A stretch of 18,403 nucleotides of DNA, from contig JAGQNJ010000010.1 of the NCBI GenBank assembly GCA_020428115.1, forward strand, positions 1 through 18,403. Reading direction: 5' to 3'. How positions within the stretch are numbered: the stretch's first letter is position 1; each line of letters starts with the position of its first letter. Positions 6,320 through 14,198 of the stretch are shown here, piece after piece. Position numbers and translations under genes: made by a program. This DNA is from Candidatus Saccharimonadota bacterium. GTDB taxonomy: Bacteria > Patescibacteriota > Saccharimonadia > Saccharimonadales > JAGQNJ01. The notes beneath the pieces were generated by a model. It saw only the letters and a program-made list of their open reading frames with translations, was not told the DNA's origin and ran no database searches.

Positions 6320-6347
6320 ATTGTACCATAAACGGTGATAAAGTGAA
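6320..6347 (-). promoter_or_regulatory. Promoter of tRNA-Glu
   Basis: On the minus strand: TTCACT (6342-6347), 16-nt spacer, TGG-TACAAT (-10 at 6320-6325, with an extended TGn), with the mature tRNA 5' end 34 nt further on. The -35 lies in the left arm of the hairpin at 6345-6376. Confidence 0.55.
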
Positions 6348-6376
6348 ACCCCTGTTACTAGGTACACAGGGGTTTC
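6345..6376 (-). terminator. Strong hairpin, probable terminator of the surface-protein operon
   Basis: GAAACCCCTGT (6345-6355) and ACAGGGGTTTC (6366-6376) form an 11-bp perfect stem with a 10-nt loop. It lies about 125 bp after the stop of the LPNTG protein gene. The U-tract is poor on both strands (ACTTTATC on the minus strand), so termination is inferred from stem strength and position. Confidence 0.5.
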
Positions 6377-6434
6377 GAGATTGTTTGTTCTGAGCGGTCA
6401 GTCAATTGCTCGTTACTAGTGACTACCTTACCAC

Positions 6435-6480
6435 ACTTTTGCAAAACACGCTAGTGTTTATCCACAGCTGTCGCAAAAGT
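6435..6480. promoter_or_regulatory. DnaA-box-like site inside nested inverted repeats
   Basis: TTATCCACA (6458-6466) is a perfect consensus DnaA box. It lies between ACTTTTGC (6435-6442) and its complement GCAAAAGT (6473-6480), and overlaps the inner palindrome AAACAC-GCTA-GTGTTT (6444-6459). It is a single box with no dnaA gene nearby, so a regulatory or titration site, or chance, is more likely than an origin. Confidence 0.3.
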
Positions 6481-6502
6481 CCGTCGCTTCGCTCCTGGGG
6501 CT

Positions 6503-8047
6503 TTAGACGTTGTAACGTCGTGCCCAGACAAAGCGGTAAGCAACCATGCCGGCAATAGTTGTCGCAACAAAGATGCCGATTACCTCGCCTGCACCCGTGT
6601 TTGGCAACACGCCTGGTGTTACTGGAGGAGTTACCGGTGGCACCTCGACATTAACTGGGGCTGTACATTGTGGACCCTCTGCAATGCGCGTTTCACCGTT
6701 TACATCAACCATGACACGCAGTACTGCAACAAAATTGCCAGGCTGACTGTAAGTATGCTCAACTGTACGCTGATCTGTGCTAAGCTCTGTTGTACCGTCA
6801 CCAAAAGTGTACATATACTGCTTGATGGTTGCGCCACCCGTGGCAGTTGCGTTAGCTGTAAAGCGGTACGTACGGTTACCAAGACTCTCTACGCCAAGCG
6901 AGTCACAGCTATACAGTGGAGTCACTGGCTGGCAGTCTTCAATAACCACAGTTGCGTTAGCCTCTTGTTCAGGAACGTTTGTTGCGCGACCATATGCTAC
7001 GTTCGTTGCAACACATTCTGCAGGTGGATCCTGATCGACAGTTGTACGGAAACGTATGTAGCCCCCGCCACCTGGCGCATAGTTACCTACATTCACGCCA
7101 CCTGCACCAAGAGCAGTGTCATTTAGCACTTCCCCATTTGGCCGTGCAGGGTCAAAGACCATGATAGTACCAGGTACAAGTGTCACGCCATCAGGCATAA
7201 CATCACGTATTGTGAGGTTATTTAGGACTTCGTCACCGGTGTTGTTAAATGTAACTAGCCAAGAGACAGTGTCACCTTTTTTGGCGACAATTCTCTCACG
7301 CCAGTCAGTAGAACCAGGCGTAGTAACCTGCTTTGTAATCTCAAGCTCTGGTACATTGACACGAACTTTAATGGTCACAACTGCTTCGTAGTCGAAACAA
7401 CCTGGCAAATTACCGTTGAGTGCATCATATCCAATTGCCGCTCCGTTTGCACTCACAACATCATCTGACAATTGCGCACCACCTGCTAGCGGACCATTAT
7501 TGTATATTCGAGCTGAACCTGGCACGTAACTCAGACTAAATGCTCGGCTGTTATTCGTAAGTGGTGTTGAGTCATATACCTGCTGTGGTGCAGCGTTATC
7601 CGCTGAAACATAGCCTGTTACGTCAAAACCATTTGCCATACCAGAAGGAACATCTACACGAACCCTGGTATTACGCGCAATGCCAGCATAGTTGTGCTCG
7701 GCATCGTTGAGCGATGGGTTAGCGTTGTTGTGGATATATACACGTACTTCCATCTCCTGTCCGGGAGTCGCAACGTTACCATCACGCCACTGGGCGGTGC
7801 CAGCTGGGCTAGCAGTAGTAAAGTTTCGCTCATCACCGTAAGAAGGTGTATTTATGAACGAGTTGAATACCGGGCCAGTCAGTGAACCAACACGTTGTGC
7901 AGGATCATTGTAGTCAAATACAGGTCGGGTTGGACCCCATGCTGCCCATGCAGTTGCAGGAACTAAAACCCCAAGTACAACAGCACTAGTGATTAGAACC
8001 TTCTTCGGTAGTCGTTTGATTCTGCCAATAATATTCTTAATACGCAT
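6503..8047 (-). CDS. LPNTG-anchored surface protein with DUF11 and PKD domains
   Basis: 514 residues. A basic N-terminus (KNIIGRIKRLPKK) and hydrophobic core (17-30) end in ATAWA-AW, a type I signal peptide cut near residue 35. Residues about 40-230 form a beta-rich exported domain of unknown family with a single late Cys. A DUF11-like domain follows (about 233-370: ELEITKQV, GDTVSWLVTFNNTG, LTIRDVMPDGVTLVPG). A PKD-like domain (about 380-465) is marked by YTFGDGT and VEHTYSQPGNFVAVLRV. A proline-rich spacer leads to L-P-N-T-G at 481-485, a hydrophobic helix (488-506) and the tail WARRYNV, the three-part sortase sorting signal. Sortase would link it at the Thr to the cell wall. AAAGGA before the ATG is the RBS, and a 13-nt gap separates it from the upstream gene. 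Confidence 0.9.
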   Translation of the reverse strand: MRIKNIIGRIKRLPKKVLITSAVVLGVLVPATAWAAWGPTRPVFDYNDPAQRVGSLTGPVFNSFINTPSYGDERNFTTASPAGTAQWRDGNVATPGQEMEVRVYIHNNANPSLNDAEHNYAGIARNTRVRVDVPSGMANGFDVTGYVSADNAAPQQVYDSTPLTNNSRAFSLSYVPGSARIYNNGPLAGGAQLSDDVVSANGAAIGYDALNGNLPGCFDYEAVVTIKVRVNVPELEITKQVTTPGSTDWRERIVAKKGDTVSWLVTFNNTGDEVLNNLTIRDVMPDGVTLVPGTIMVFDPARPNGEVLNDTALGAGGVNVGNYAPGGGGYIRFRTTVDQDPPAECVATNVAYGRATNVPEQEANATVVIEDCQPVTPLYSCDSLGVESLGNRTYRFTANATATGGATIKQYMYTFGDGTTELSTDQRTVEHTYSQPGNFVAVLRVMVDVNGETRIAEGPQCTAPVNVEVPPVTPPVTPGVLPNTGAGEVIGIFVATTIAGMVAYRFVWARRYNV

Positions 8048-8060
8048 CTTGGTTCCTTTC

Positions 8061-9497
8061 TTAGCCTGCTGGTGCAGTTATGGTTGTATTTTGCGGTACA
8101 GTCGTAGGTGCAGTAGCGGTAGTTGTACTAGAAGTAGCAGGAGCCTGGGTTGTCGAAGTTGTTGGTGAACCACCAGGATTTCCCGCAGGTGCTGGCTGAG
8201 TGGTATTTGAATTACCACCAGGACCAGGAATCTTACCATCGTCGTGTTTCTGTGGCACTCCTGTAGTAGTGGTATTGTGTGGGACAGTTGGCTGTCCAGG
8301 TACGGTTGGAACGGTTACTTCGGGTGGCTGTTCGCTTGGCGGAATAACGATAATCCAGTTCTCGCAACCAAACTCTGCCTCGAAATCACCATCGGTGCTT
8401 ACACCTGCTTTGTTGCTTGCAAGCATACGCACGACACTACCGTCGGCCATCTTGACATTAGCAACGAGTGCCTGGGCAGGTAGGTCGATAGTCCGGCCGT
8501 TCTTGAGTGTTACGCTGCGTACACCGTTGTCTGCAACTGTTTCGCTTTCAACGATAGCACCACCAACATAGGTGTCTGCCTCTAGGATAGCTTGCTGGTA
8601 TACGCGTACATTGCCCTGTTCATCACAGTAGCTGTTCTGTACCGTTGTGTCTTCTGCAAGTGGTGCAGTTACGTAGTATTCGTTTTCGAATACGGCAACG
8701 ACTGACTCATTGGCTGTTTCTGGTTTGGTGCTTGGCAATGCAACACCAAGTGCATCATAGATATAGCCTGAGCCATATGCCTCTGATGTGATCGCCATGT
8801 TACGGGCAAAATCTGGGTTTTGCTTGAGGAATTCTACCTCGACATCGCTCAGGTCCTTGTCTGTACCAAGCTCACCACGCTTTGCCTGCTCGACATTAGC
8901 AGCAGTATACGGGCTGCAAGAACCCTGGCCAGCAATGTGCCACTTGTCTTCAACAACAAGTGCTGCGGGGGCAACAACCAGTGTCTCTTCTGGCATCTCT
9001 GAGGCTGGTGAACAGCCCTCAAGAGCGTCCTGAGCCTCTGCCTTTGCTTCCTGTGCGTCTTTGAGATCTGCTTCGGCACGCAAGCGATCGCTACTGCCGT
9101 CAGCAGATTGACTAACCTTGTCTTGGGCTGTCTGGACTCGAACGTCATAGGGCTGCATAAATGCAACACCCAGGTCACTTCGTACCTTTTCGGCGTCTTG
9201 CAAGTCTGCTTGTGCACGTAGCTGTTCGCTACTACCAGCTTCTGCAGAGCTGGCTGTCTCTCGTGAACCATTTACGACCGCATCCGCTAGGTATATAGGG
9301 GTTAGTGCATCCTGGTATGGAGCACAATCTTCGGCATTCATTGTTGGCTCGTTAGCTGCGCTTGGGGCTTCATCGCCACCACGTAGCTTCATAACACCAC
9401 CAACGCCAAGCGTTGCTACTGTTAGTGCACCAGCAGCAATAAGTGCTGTTGTTCGCACTGAACCGTTATCACCATTCATAATTTCGCCATTAGGCAT
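8061..9497 (-). CDS. Membrane-anchored extracytoplasmic protein, coiled-coil with Thr/Pro-rich tail
   Basis: 478 residues. A single hydrophobic segment (about 17-36) followed by K-L-R-G-G suggests an uncleaved anchor with the rest outside. Residues 80-160 are Ala/Glu/Gln-rich helices with a duplicated unit, S-S-E-Q-L-R-A-Q-A-D-L-Q-D-A (89-102) and S-S-D-R-L-R-A-E-A-D-L-K-D-A (135-148), 46 residues apart. Residues 180-385 are a folded domain with cysteines at 194, 291 and 378, besides those at 58 and 162. Residues about 386-478 are low-complexity Pro/Thr/Gly, probably a glycosylated or wall-spanning stalk. No sorting signal is present. I do not recognise the folded domain. The start is fixed by GGAGGT 9 nt upstream and a promoter before that. 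It is the first gene of a two-gene operon with the LPNTG protein. Confidence 0.85.
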   Translation of the reverse strand: MPNGEIMNGDNGSVRTTALIAAGALTVATLGVGGVMKLRGGDEAPSAANEPTMNAEDCAPYQDALTPIYLADAVVNGSRETASSAEAGSSEQLRAQADLQDAEKVRSDLGVAFMQPYDVRVQTAQDKVSQSADGSSDRLRAEADLKDAQEAKAEAQDALEGCSPASEMPEETLVVAPAALVVEDKWHIAGQGSCSPYTAANVEQAKRGELGTDKDLSDVEVEFLKQNPDFARNMAITSEAYGSGYIYDALGVALPSTKPETANESVVAVFENEYYVTAPLAEDTTVQNSYCDEQGNVRVYQQAILEADTYVGGAIVESETVADNGVRSVTLKNGRTIDLPAQALVANVKMADGSVVRMLASNKAGVSTDGDFEAEFGCENWIIVIPPSEQPPEVTVPTVPGQPTVPHNTTTTGVPQKHDDGKIPGPGGNSNTTQPAPAGNPGGSPTTSTTQAPATSSTTTATAPTTVPQNTTITAPAG

Positions 9498-9506
9498 AAC
9501 TATTCC

Positions 9507-9561
9507 ACCTCCTCAAAGGTTATTACCCATACAATTTACCATAAGCAAGCATAATTGTCAA
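9507..9561 (-). promoter_or_regulatory. Promoter and ribosome binding site of the surface-protein operon
   Basis: On the minus strand: TTGACA (perfect -35, 9556-9561), 17-nt spacer, TGG-TAAATT (-10 at 9533-9538, extended TGn), then GGAGGT (9507-9512) and ATG at 9497. It is the best promoter and Shine-Dalgarno combination in the window and suggests high expression of the surface proteins independent of the upstream kinase gene. Confidence 0.7.
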
Positions 9562-9596
9562 TAGGTTTCACAACAATCTTGCCTTTAGCACAAGCA

Positions 9597-11789
9597 CTAT
9601 GCTGTTGTGGTCGGGTGCGGTCCTTTGTAGTTTTGTGGCAAGAGAGGCTTTTTGGCAAAACTAAAGCCAAATATACTGCCCTTGCCCTCTGTACTTTTGA
9701 AGATTATCGAGCCGCCCTGAGCCACGACGACTTTCTTGGCCATGAATAGGCCCAGCCCCGTTCCGTCTGGTCGTGCTTTTTTGGCGTTGCCAGCACGGTA
9801 AAACTTGTTAAACAGATGGTGCTGTTCGCTCTTTGGAACACCCATACCGTCATCTACTACTGTTAGCTCAACCCTGTCGCCCAGGTCTGCCAAGTTAACC
9901 GTAATATGACCACCCGCAGGGGTGTAATAGATGGCATTGTCTGCAAAGTTCATCACAACCTGGCGAATCTTGGTCTCATCCAGCATAAGCTCGGGGAAAG
10001 TCTTGGGCTTTTCGTACGAAAGCGTAAGGTTGCGACCCTTGGCCGTCTCTGTTAATTGTGAGATTTCACCTTCGATTACATCTGCCAGGTTGGTCGGCTT
10101 AGGCTCAATGACAAACTTGCCAGTACGCAGTCGCGACACATTCAACAGATCAGCAATCAGATACACCATGCGCTGTGAACTAATAAAGGCCTGGTTGAGC
10201 ATCTCTTTTTGTTTGGTATTCACCTTGCCCGTATCGCCCTCAAGCACCATGCTTATATAGCCCTTAACAGAGGTGAGCGGCGTGCGCAACTGGTGTGAGG
10301 CCATACTGATAAAGTCATCCTTGGTCTCATCTAGCTTTTTGAGCTTCTCGTTAGCAGAGCGCAGGTTACGAGTTGCCTCGTCAACCTTATCCTGCAACGT
10401 CTTGGCAAAGTTCTGTATCTCCTCAAAATGCAGCGCATTCTCGATCGCAATAGTCAGTTCGTTGGTAATAATCTCTAGCGCGGCAAGATCTTGGGAGCTA
10501 TATATGCTGCCACTTTTTTTATGCCCCAATATGATATAACCAAGACCTTCAACATTTGCATTCTTTGTGATTCGAGCCAGGAGACCCGCATCTACCTCAT
10601 TTAGTAATAACTTCATGTCGGCGTATCCGCCTTCTAGCAGATCAGTGACAAGGATCCTGACATGTGACTTATGAATATAGCTCCTAACCTGCTCCATAAG
10701 TTGCGTGGTTAGCTTTGAGGCTTCTCCGTTGATAATACGAACTGAGCCATTGCTATTTGTTAAGGCAAAAGCACAGTAGTCTGGCTTGATGTACTTTTGT
10801 ATTGTTTGGGCGGATTTCTTAAGCAGTTTCTCGAGATCTATTGTTGATACAAGTGTCTGGTTAAATTCATCCAACAAATCATTAGTATCATATGCATCTT
10901 GATAGAAATATCTGTTGGTATACCTATCAAAAAACCTCTTTAGTGGATGAAAGAAGAGTGCCAAGCCAATTGCTGCGATAAACGGTAGAAGCGTACGCGC
11001 AAAAATCGCAAGAGACGACCCCCCTAGCCTGTCAGTGATGCCAAAAATCACCACGGCATAGACCATGAGTAACGTAAGCATTAGCATGGTATACGTTAGT
11101 GATCGTGCGACAAGCAAGCGAATGTCAAGTAACTTATGTCGGATGATAGCTGTGCTCGTAAATAATGCGAGAATCATCACGATGTTGGGGCCAAAAAACA
11201 CTGCACTTGAATTGCCAAAAAGTGGCAAAATGGCATTTGTAATTATCCCGGGGATCAACGTCAATAAACCACCGACCGCAATATACTTGACCTGAGTCCT
11301 TTCTACTGTTGTTACTCCTGGGGAATGTGAATAGTGTAATAATTTCCATATCCCAACAGCCGGGTAAATAAGCAGTTCTCCTATCAACAAATAATACACT
11401 GGCCCTATGACCGTGTCTCTGCCATAAGCTGCAGTCATAACTATATTAAGTGATGTGGGTGTCGTAAGCAGAATAGCGAAGGGTATAAGTCCCCAAACTA
11501 CCAGTTTTTTCACTGTTACTTCTGTTCCTACAAAATAGTTACAAAACACAAAAAATGTATACGGAATGAGGGCAGCCCCAACTAGGGTCGTACGTGCAAA
11601 GAAAAGAGATATATCCGGATCCGACGATACATTTGTAAGCAGATTAGCAAAGAGCCAAAGAAAAGTACTGGCAATGTACACAGCAAGTGCACGATTTAGT
11701 GAGCGCTTTGGATTGCTCACAATAATAAGCATCACTAAAATAAGAGATACGAGACAACTAACTATAAGGCTTGTGTTTGCAAAAACCAT
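9597..11789 (-). CDS. Sensor histidine kinase: multi-TM N-terminus, GAF, HisKA, HATPase
   Basis: 730 residues. Residues 5-281 hold about nine membrane spans of the 7TM-histidine-kinase-N type plus two more, ending in H-P-L-K-R-F-F-D-R-Y...R-Y-F-Y-Q-D-A-Y-D, a junction typical of ComP-like kinases. Residues about 310-455 are GAF-like. A helix (456-490) leads to the HisKA box D-D-F-I-S-M-A-S-H-Q-L-R-T-P with the phospho-accepting His499. The ATPase has the N box N614-F-A-D-N618, the G1 box D-D-G-M-G (646-650), an F box F-Y-R-A-G-N and the G2 box G-T-G-L-G-L (676-681). All catalytic residues are present, so it should autophosphorylate. It lies 40 bp after the tandem GNAT-like gene, same strand. 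Two single-domain receivers are encoded divergently about 2.5 kb away and are the obvious candidate partners. No strong SD or own promoter is seen. Confidence 0.95.
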   Translation of the reverse strand: MVFANTSLIVSCLVSLILVMLIIVSNPKRSLNRALAVYIASTFLWLFANLLTNVSSDPDISLFFARTTLVGAALIPYTFFVFCNYFVGTEVTVKKLVVWGLIPFAILLTTPTSLNIVMTAAYGRDTVIGPVYYLLIGELLIYPAVGIWKLLHYSHSPGVTTVERTQVKYIAVGGLLTLIPGIITNAILPLFGNSSAVFFGPNIVMILALFTSTAIIRHKLLDIRLLVARSLTYTMLMLTLLMVYAVVIFGITDRLGGSSLAIFARTLLPFIAAIGLALFFHPLKRFFDRYTNRYFYQDAYDTNDLLDEFNQTLVSTIDLEKLLKKSAQTIQKYIKPDYCAFALTNSNGSVRIINGEASKLTTQLMEQVRSYIHKSHVRILVTDLLEGGYADMKLLLNEVDAGLLARITKNANVEGLGYIILGHKKSGSIYSSQDLAALEIITNELTIAIENALHFEEIQNFAKTLQDKVDEATRNLRSANEKLKKLDETKDDFISMASHQLRTPLTSVKGYISMVLEGDTGKVNTKQKEMLNQAFISSQRMVYLIADLLNVSRLRTGKFVIEPKPTNLADVIEGEISQLTETAKGRNLTLSYEKPKTFPELMLDETKIRQVVMNFADNAIYYTPAGGHITVNLADLGDRVELTVVDDGMGVPKSEQHHLFNKFYRAGNAKKARPDGTGLGLFMAKKVVVAQGGSIIFKSTEGKGSIFGFSFAKKPLLPQNYKGPHPTTTA

Positions 11790-11829
11790 AACTGCTAATG
11801 CCTAGTGTATGGGACTTGTACCTATAAAT

Positions 11830-12972
11830 CTAGCTTCTAGAGGCTTTTTGTAAACGTACTGCTTTGTAAAGCTGAGCACCAATAACCTCAAACTCAACGC
11901 TAAGCTCTGAGGATTTATTGATTAATCTCGCTAGATAAGATGCGAGGACATCCTTATTCATATCGCAACAATCAAATGCAACCACCACCTCATGCTTACC
12001 ATACTCTGACATTTGCGTTAAAAGTCGGACAACAGCACCTGCGCCTTGAACCCCTCTGGCTGTAGGGTCTGTGTAGATAGCTGGGAAATAGATTAACTCG
12101 TTGGCCCTAGTCTCTTCAGGGAACCTATCCTCATAAAATTTTGTGTTTAGCCAGTCAAATTTTGTTAAATCATCACCTAATAAACAAACCGTGACAACAT
12201 TACTCTGATGTTGGTTTATTAACTTGATTACTTCTCTGTCTCGCGTAATTAATTCCTTGAATTCATCAGCATCGATACCCTGCCTACATGGATGATCGTT
12301 CAGAACTTGAAATGCTTCGGCATATGAGTCGTAGAGTGATTCAGCCTGTTCCTCGGTAAGAGTCTCGTGGTAGCTTGCGCCACTTGCAACTTCACTTTTT
12401 AGAATACCGTCATCAATCATTCGCCGAAAAGTCGTCTGAATGTCACTGTCCTGTCCTGTCGTATTCACCTGTTTCAGACGACACTTACCTGCGTAGTATG
12501 TCTGTGACCCGAGTGCAATTTCTTCCGTCGTTTCAACATCTAAGCTATCTAGCATGGACTGCAAGCGTGACATGTATTCACTGTCTGCATCGGGGTAATC
12601 AAATACAAGGACTCCTTCTGTATCAGCCAGGCTCTGAATACGATCCGCCACCTCCTTGCTGGGGGTAACTCCATCATATTCAACATAATGACTCAGGTTG
12701 TCATTTGCGTACTCTCTGGGAAATGCATTTTTGTAATAGTCGCTGTTAAGCCAAGGGTAAAGTTCAACGGGTGAAAGTTGCGGTATTTGCACCTCACCCA
12801 TTTCCCCTTCAACCGTCGAGCAGTAAACACCTGGTGTTCTACCCACATCCAAAGAGAACTCCTGTAACGAAAGTCCCTGCATCTGAGGAGAAATAGAGCT
12901 GACAAAGCTTAAAGCCCTCCTGTATTCATCATAAGAAACATGTTGATCCGTAGTAGATAATGATTCAGTCAT
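11830..12972 (-). CDS. Protein with two GNAT-like halves, unknown function
   Basis: From the ATG at 12972 the product is 380 residues. The C-terminal half (about 258-378) reads like GNAT: VVTVCLLGDD, W-L-N-T-K-F-Y-E-D-R-F-P-E-E, ELIYFPAIYTDPTARGVQGAGAVVRLL with an acetyl-CoA-loop-like R-G-x-Q-G-A-G-A (306-313), a VVVAFD strand and a final IGAQLYKAVRL strand. The N-terminal half (about 65-170) repeats the pattern: L-Y-P-W-L-N-S-D-Y-Y-K-N-A-F-P-R-E, VLVFDYPDAD, IALGSQTYYAGKCRLKQ, but has P-S-K-E-V-A-D-R-I where the loop should be. So one half may be catalytic and the other structural. The family itself is unknown to me. The start at 12972 overlaps the upstream stop by 8 nt; the longer form at 13008 would use GTG without a clear RBS. 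Confidence 0.75.
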   Translation of the reverse strand: MTESLSTTDQHVSYDEYRRALSFVSSISPQMQGLSLQEFSLDVGRTPGVYCSTVEGEMGEVQIPQLSPVELYPWLNSDYYKNAFPREYANDNLSHYVEYDGVTPSKEVADRIQSLADTEGVLVFDYPDADSEYMSRLQSMLDSLDVETTEEIALGSQTYYAGKCRLKQVNTTGQDSDIQTTFRRMIDDGILKSEVASGASYHETLTEEQAESLYDSYAEAFQVLNDHPCRQGIDADEFKELITRDREVIKLINQHQSNVVTVCLLGDDLTKFDWLNTKFYEDRFPEETRANELIYFPAIYTDPTARGVQGAGAVVRLLTQMSEYGKHEVVVAFDCCDMNKDVLASYLARLINKSSELSVEFEVIGAQLYKAVRLQKASRS

Positions 12973-13630
12973 CTTGAGAAACACCCAGTTGATCAATTGA
13001 GTCTTCACGCCCGAATCGCCGTTTGGCCATGCCTGCCACTATCGGTACACTCGCAACACCAAAAACCGCCGCAGCGATATTCTTTGCGTCGGGTGTTTCT
13101 ATACCTCGTGACAACATATAAGCTTGTAGACCACATACTGTCGCTAGACCCAACGAGGTCATTAAGCCGTATTGCTTGTTTTCCTGTTTCGTTCTTTCAG
13201 GCTCAGATGATGCTTTTGCAAAAGTCGTAATTGCGGTCCCGCCCAAGTACGCGAGTGATGCCTCCAAAGCAAGATTTGTGCTTACTGTCTCTTGCTTGGT
13301 AACTCTTTTCATTTTTTTGTTCACCCAGTTTATTGCTTTGCGGCCTGTTGGTCGGTCTAGCAGATCCGCTGTTGCATATGCTGCTATACCCTCGACAACT
13401 AGTGTTGCACCCGCGAAAGCACTTGCAACTACCACAGGGTCACCGTTAATTGCCTGAGCCGTACCAGCTACCATCAGCCGAAAGGCTTCATTTGCTGGAG
13501 TTACCTCCGCAGCAATAACTGCTACCTCTCCCGCCACAATAGCTCTTTGCAATATTGAAGATTCATCATTATGCTTTTGTGATGATAATTCATCTAGTGC
13601 TTCAGGCATTTTGATTTCCTGTTCTGCCAT
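12965..13630 (-). CDS. Hydrophobic membrane protein, unknown function, 221 aa
   Basis: I do not recognise the family. An N-terminal soluble part (1-27, charged) is followed by Ala/Val-rich hydrophobic segments at about 29-45, 65-90, 122-140 and 155-172, and a final one at 185-202, with a basic connecting loop (GRKAINWVNKKMKRVTKQ, about 95-112) that is probably cytoplasmic. The composition (many Ala, Gly, Val) points to a small multi-span integral membrane protein. It starts 8 nt after the decarboxylase stop and overlaps the next gene by 8 nt, so it sits in the same operon. A role as transporter of arginine/agmatine is conceivable from context only; nothing in the sequence resembles known antiporters such as AdiC. 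Confidence 0.75.
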   Translation of the reverse strand: MAEQEIKMPEALDELSSQKHNDESSILQRAIVAGEVAVIAAEVTPANEAFRLMVAGTAQAINGDPVVVASAFAGATLVVEGIAAYATADLLDRPTGRKAINWVNKKMKRVTKQETVSTNLALEASLAYLGGTAITTFAKASSEPERTKQENKQYGLMTSLGLATVCGLQAYMLSRGIETPDAKNIAAAVFGVASVPIVAGMAKRRFGREDSIDQLGVSQDD

Positions 13631-13638
13631 ACAAATGC

Positions 13639-14136
13639 TTAGCTCACTAATTTTGCTTTGTTATTCCAGTCACTCGCCTGGTAAACGGCTACAACAAGCG
13701 CACACACTGGTTCATGCTTGCATATGCGTCCAGCAACTTTCATATGAATCTCACCAAAGTTAACATTGCGTGTTGCCATAAGCGCCTGCAAGCTCTGCCG
13801 TATATCCTCTTCGACTGTTTTTTTGCTGTTGCCCTCATGCTCAACAAAAAGTCCCTTACCTGTCGCCTTATCTTGAACCCAGCCAATGCCAGCCCATGCC
13901 TCGGCATTAGGTGTATCGACTCTCATTTCAGCCATCACAACATACAGACGATCCCCCCAGTCTCCCGGAAGATCCCCAATAGGGTGATCACTTGTAATAA
14001 TCTCTGCGTTAGGCGGGATAACAGAACTAAGTCTCAGGAGATTATAGTTGGCAACTCCAGCGTGATTCAACGCTGCATCAAAAGCCGCTAGTTTCGTGGG
14101 GCCCGTACCGATTCCCTGAGTTACCTTTATTAACAT
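13639..14136 (-). CDS. Pyruvoyl-dependent arginine decarboxylase (PvlArgDC)
   Basis: 165 residues, the normal size of the family. It converts arginine to agmatine and CO2 with a pyruvoyl group made by self-cleavage. The proenzyme cleavage site is in N-L-L-R-L-S-S-V-I-P-P (32-42): Ser38 would become the pyruvoyl residue of the alpha chain. Other family marks are the N-terminal Q-G-I-G-T-G-P-T-K-L-A-A-F-D-A-A-L, G-I-G-W...G-K-G-L-F-V-E-H-E-G (Glu99 or Glu101 as the proton-transfer acid), and the C-terminal C-A-L-V-V-A-V-Y. The start at 14136 is chosen because family members begin with this first strand and AAGGA lies 10 nt upstream; the TTG at 14169 would lie inside the leader hairpin. First gene of the operon leading to the histidine kinase. 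Confidence 0.92.
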   Translation of the reverse strand: MLIKVTQGIGTGPTKLAAFDAALNHAGVANYNLLRLSSVIPPNAEIITSDHPIGDLPGDWGDRLYVVMAEMRVDTPNAEAWAGIGWVQDKATGKGLFVEHEGNSKKTVEEDIRQSLQALMATRNVNFGEIHMKVAGRICKHEPVCALVVAVYQASDWNNKAKLVS

Positions 14137-14151
14137 ATGATGAATTTCCTT

Positions 14152-14198
14152 AATAATAAAAACGCCCAAGCGACCCCAGAAGGGGTGCTCAGACGTTT
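14152..14198 (-). terminator. Terminator-like hairpin in the arginine decarboxylase leader (candidate attenuator)
   Basis: On the minus strand: AAACG, then AGC-ACCCC-TTCT-GGGGT-(C)-GCT, then CGTTT running into TTATTATT. The inner stem has 8 bp with one bulge and a TTCT tetraloop; the outer stem adds 5 bp. The U-rich tail stops one base before the AAGGA ribosome binding site. It lies between the mapped promoter and the start codon, so it can only act on this operon's own transcript. I found no convincing competing antiterminator. Confidence 0.6.

Noticed and set aside
6458..6466. Replication origin based on the DnaA box
   Set aside because: Only one box, no dnaA/dnaN nearby, no AT-rich unwinding region.
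6668..7126. 152-aa plus-strand ORF inside the LPNTG protein gene
   Set aside because: Antisense to a clear gene with signal peptide, DUF11, PKD and sorting signal; its Cys/Thr-rich product looks like a shadow.
8849..9271. 140-aa minus-strand ORF in another frame of the coiled-coil protein gene
   Set aside because: Lies entirely within the better-supported gene on the same strand; no RBS or recognisable domain.
12973..13008. GTG start adding 12 residues to the tandem GNAT-like protein
   Set aside because: No clear RBS, larger overlap, and the ATG at 12972 gives a compact 8-nt overlap.
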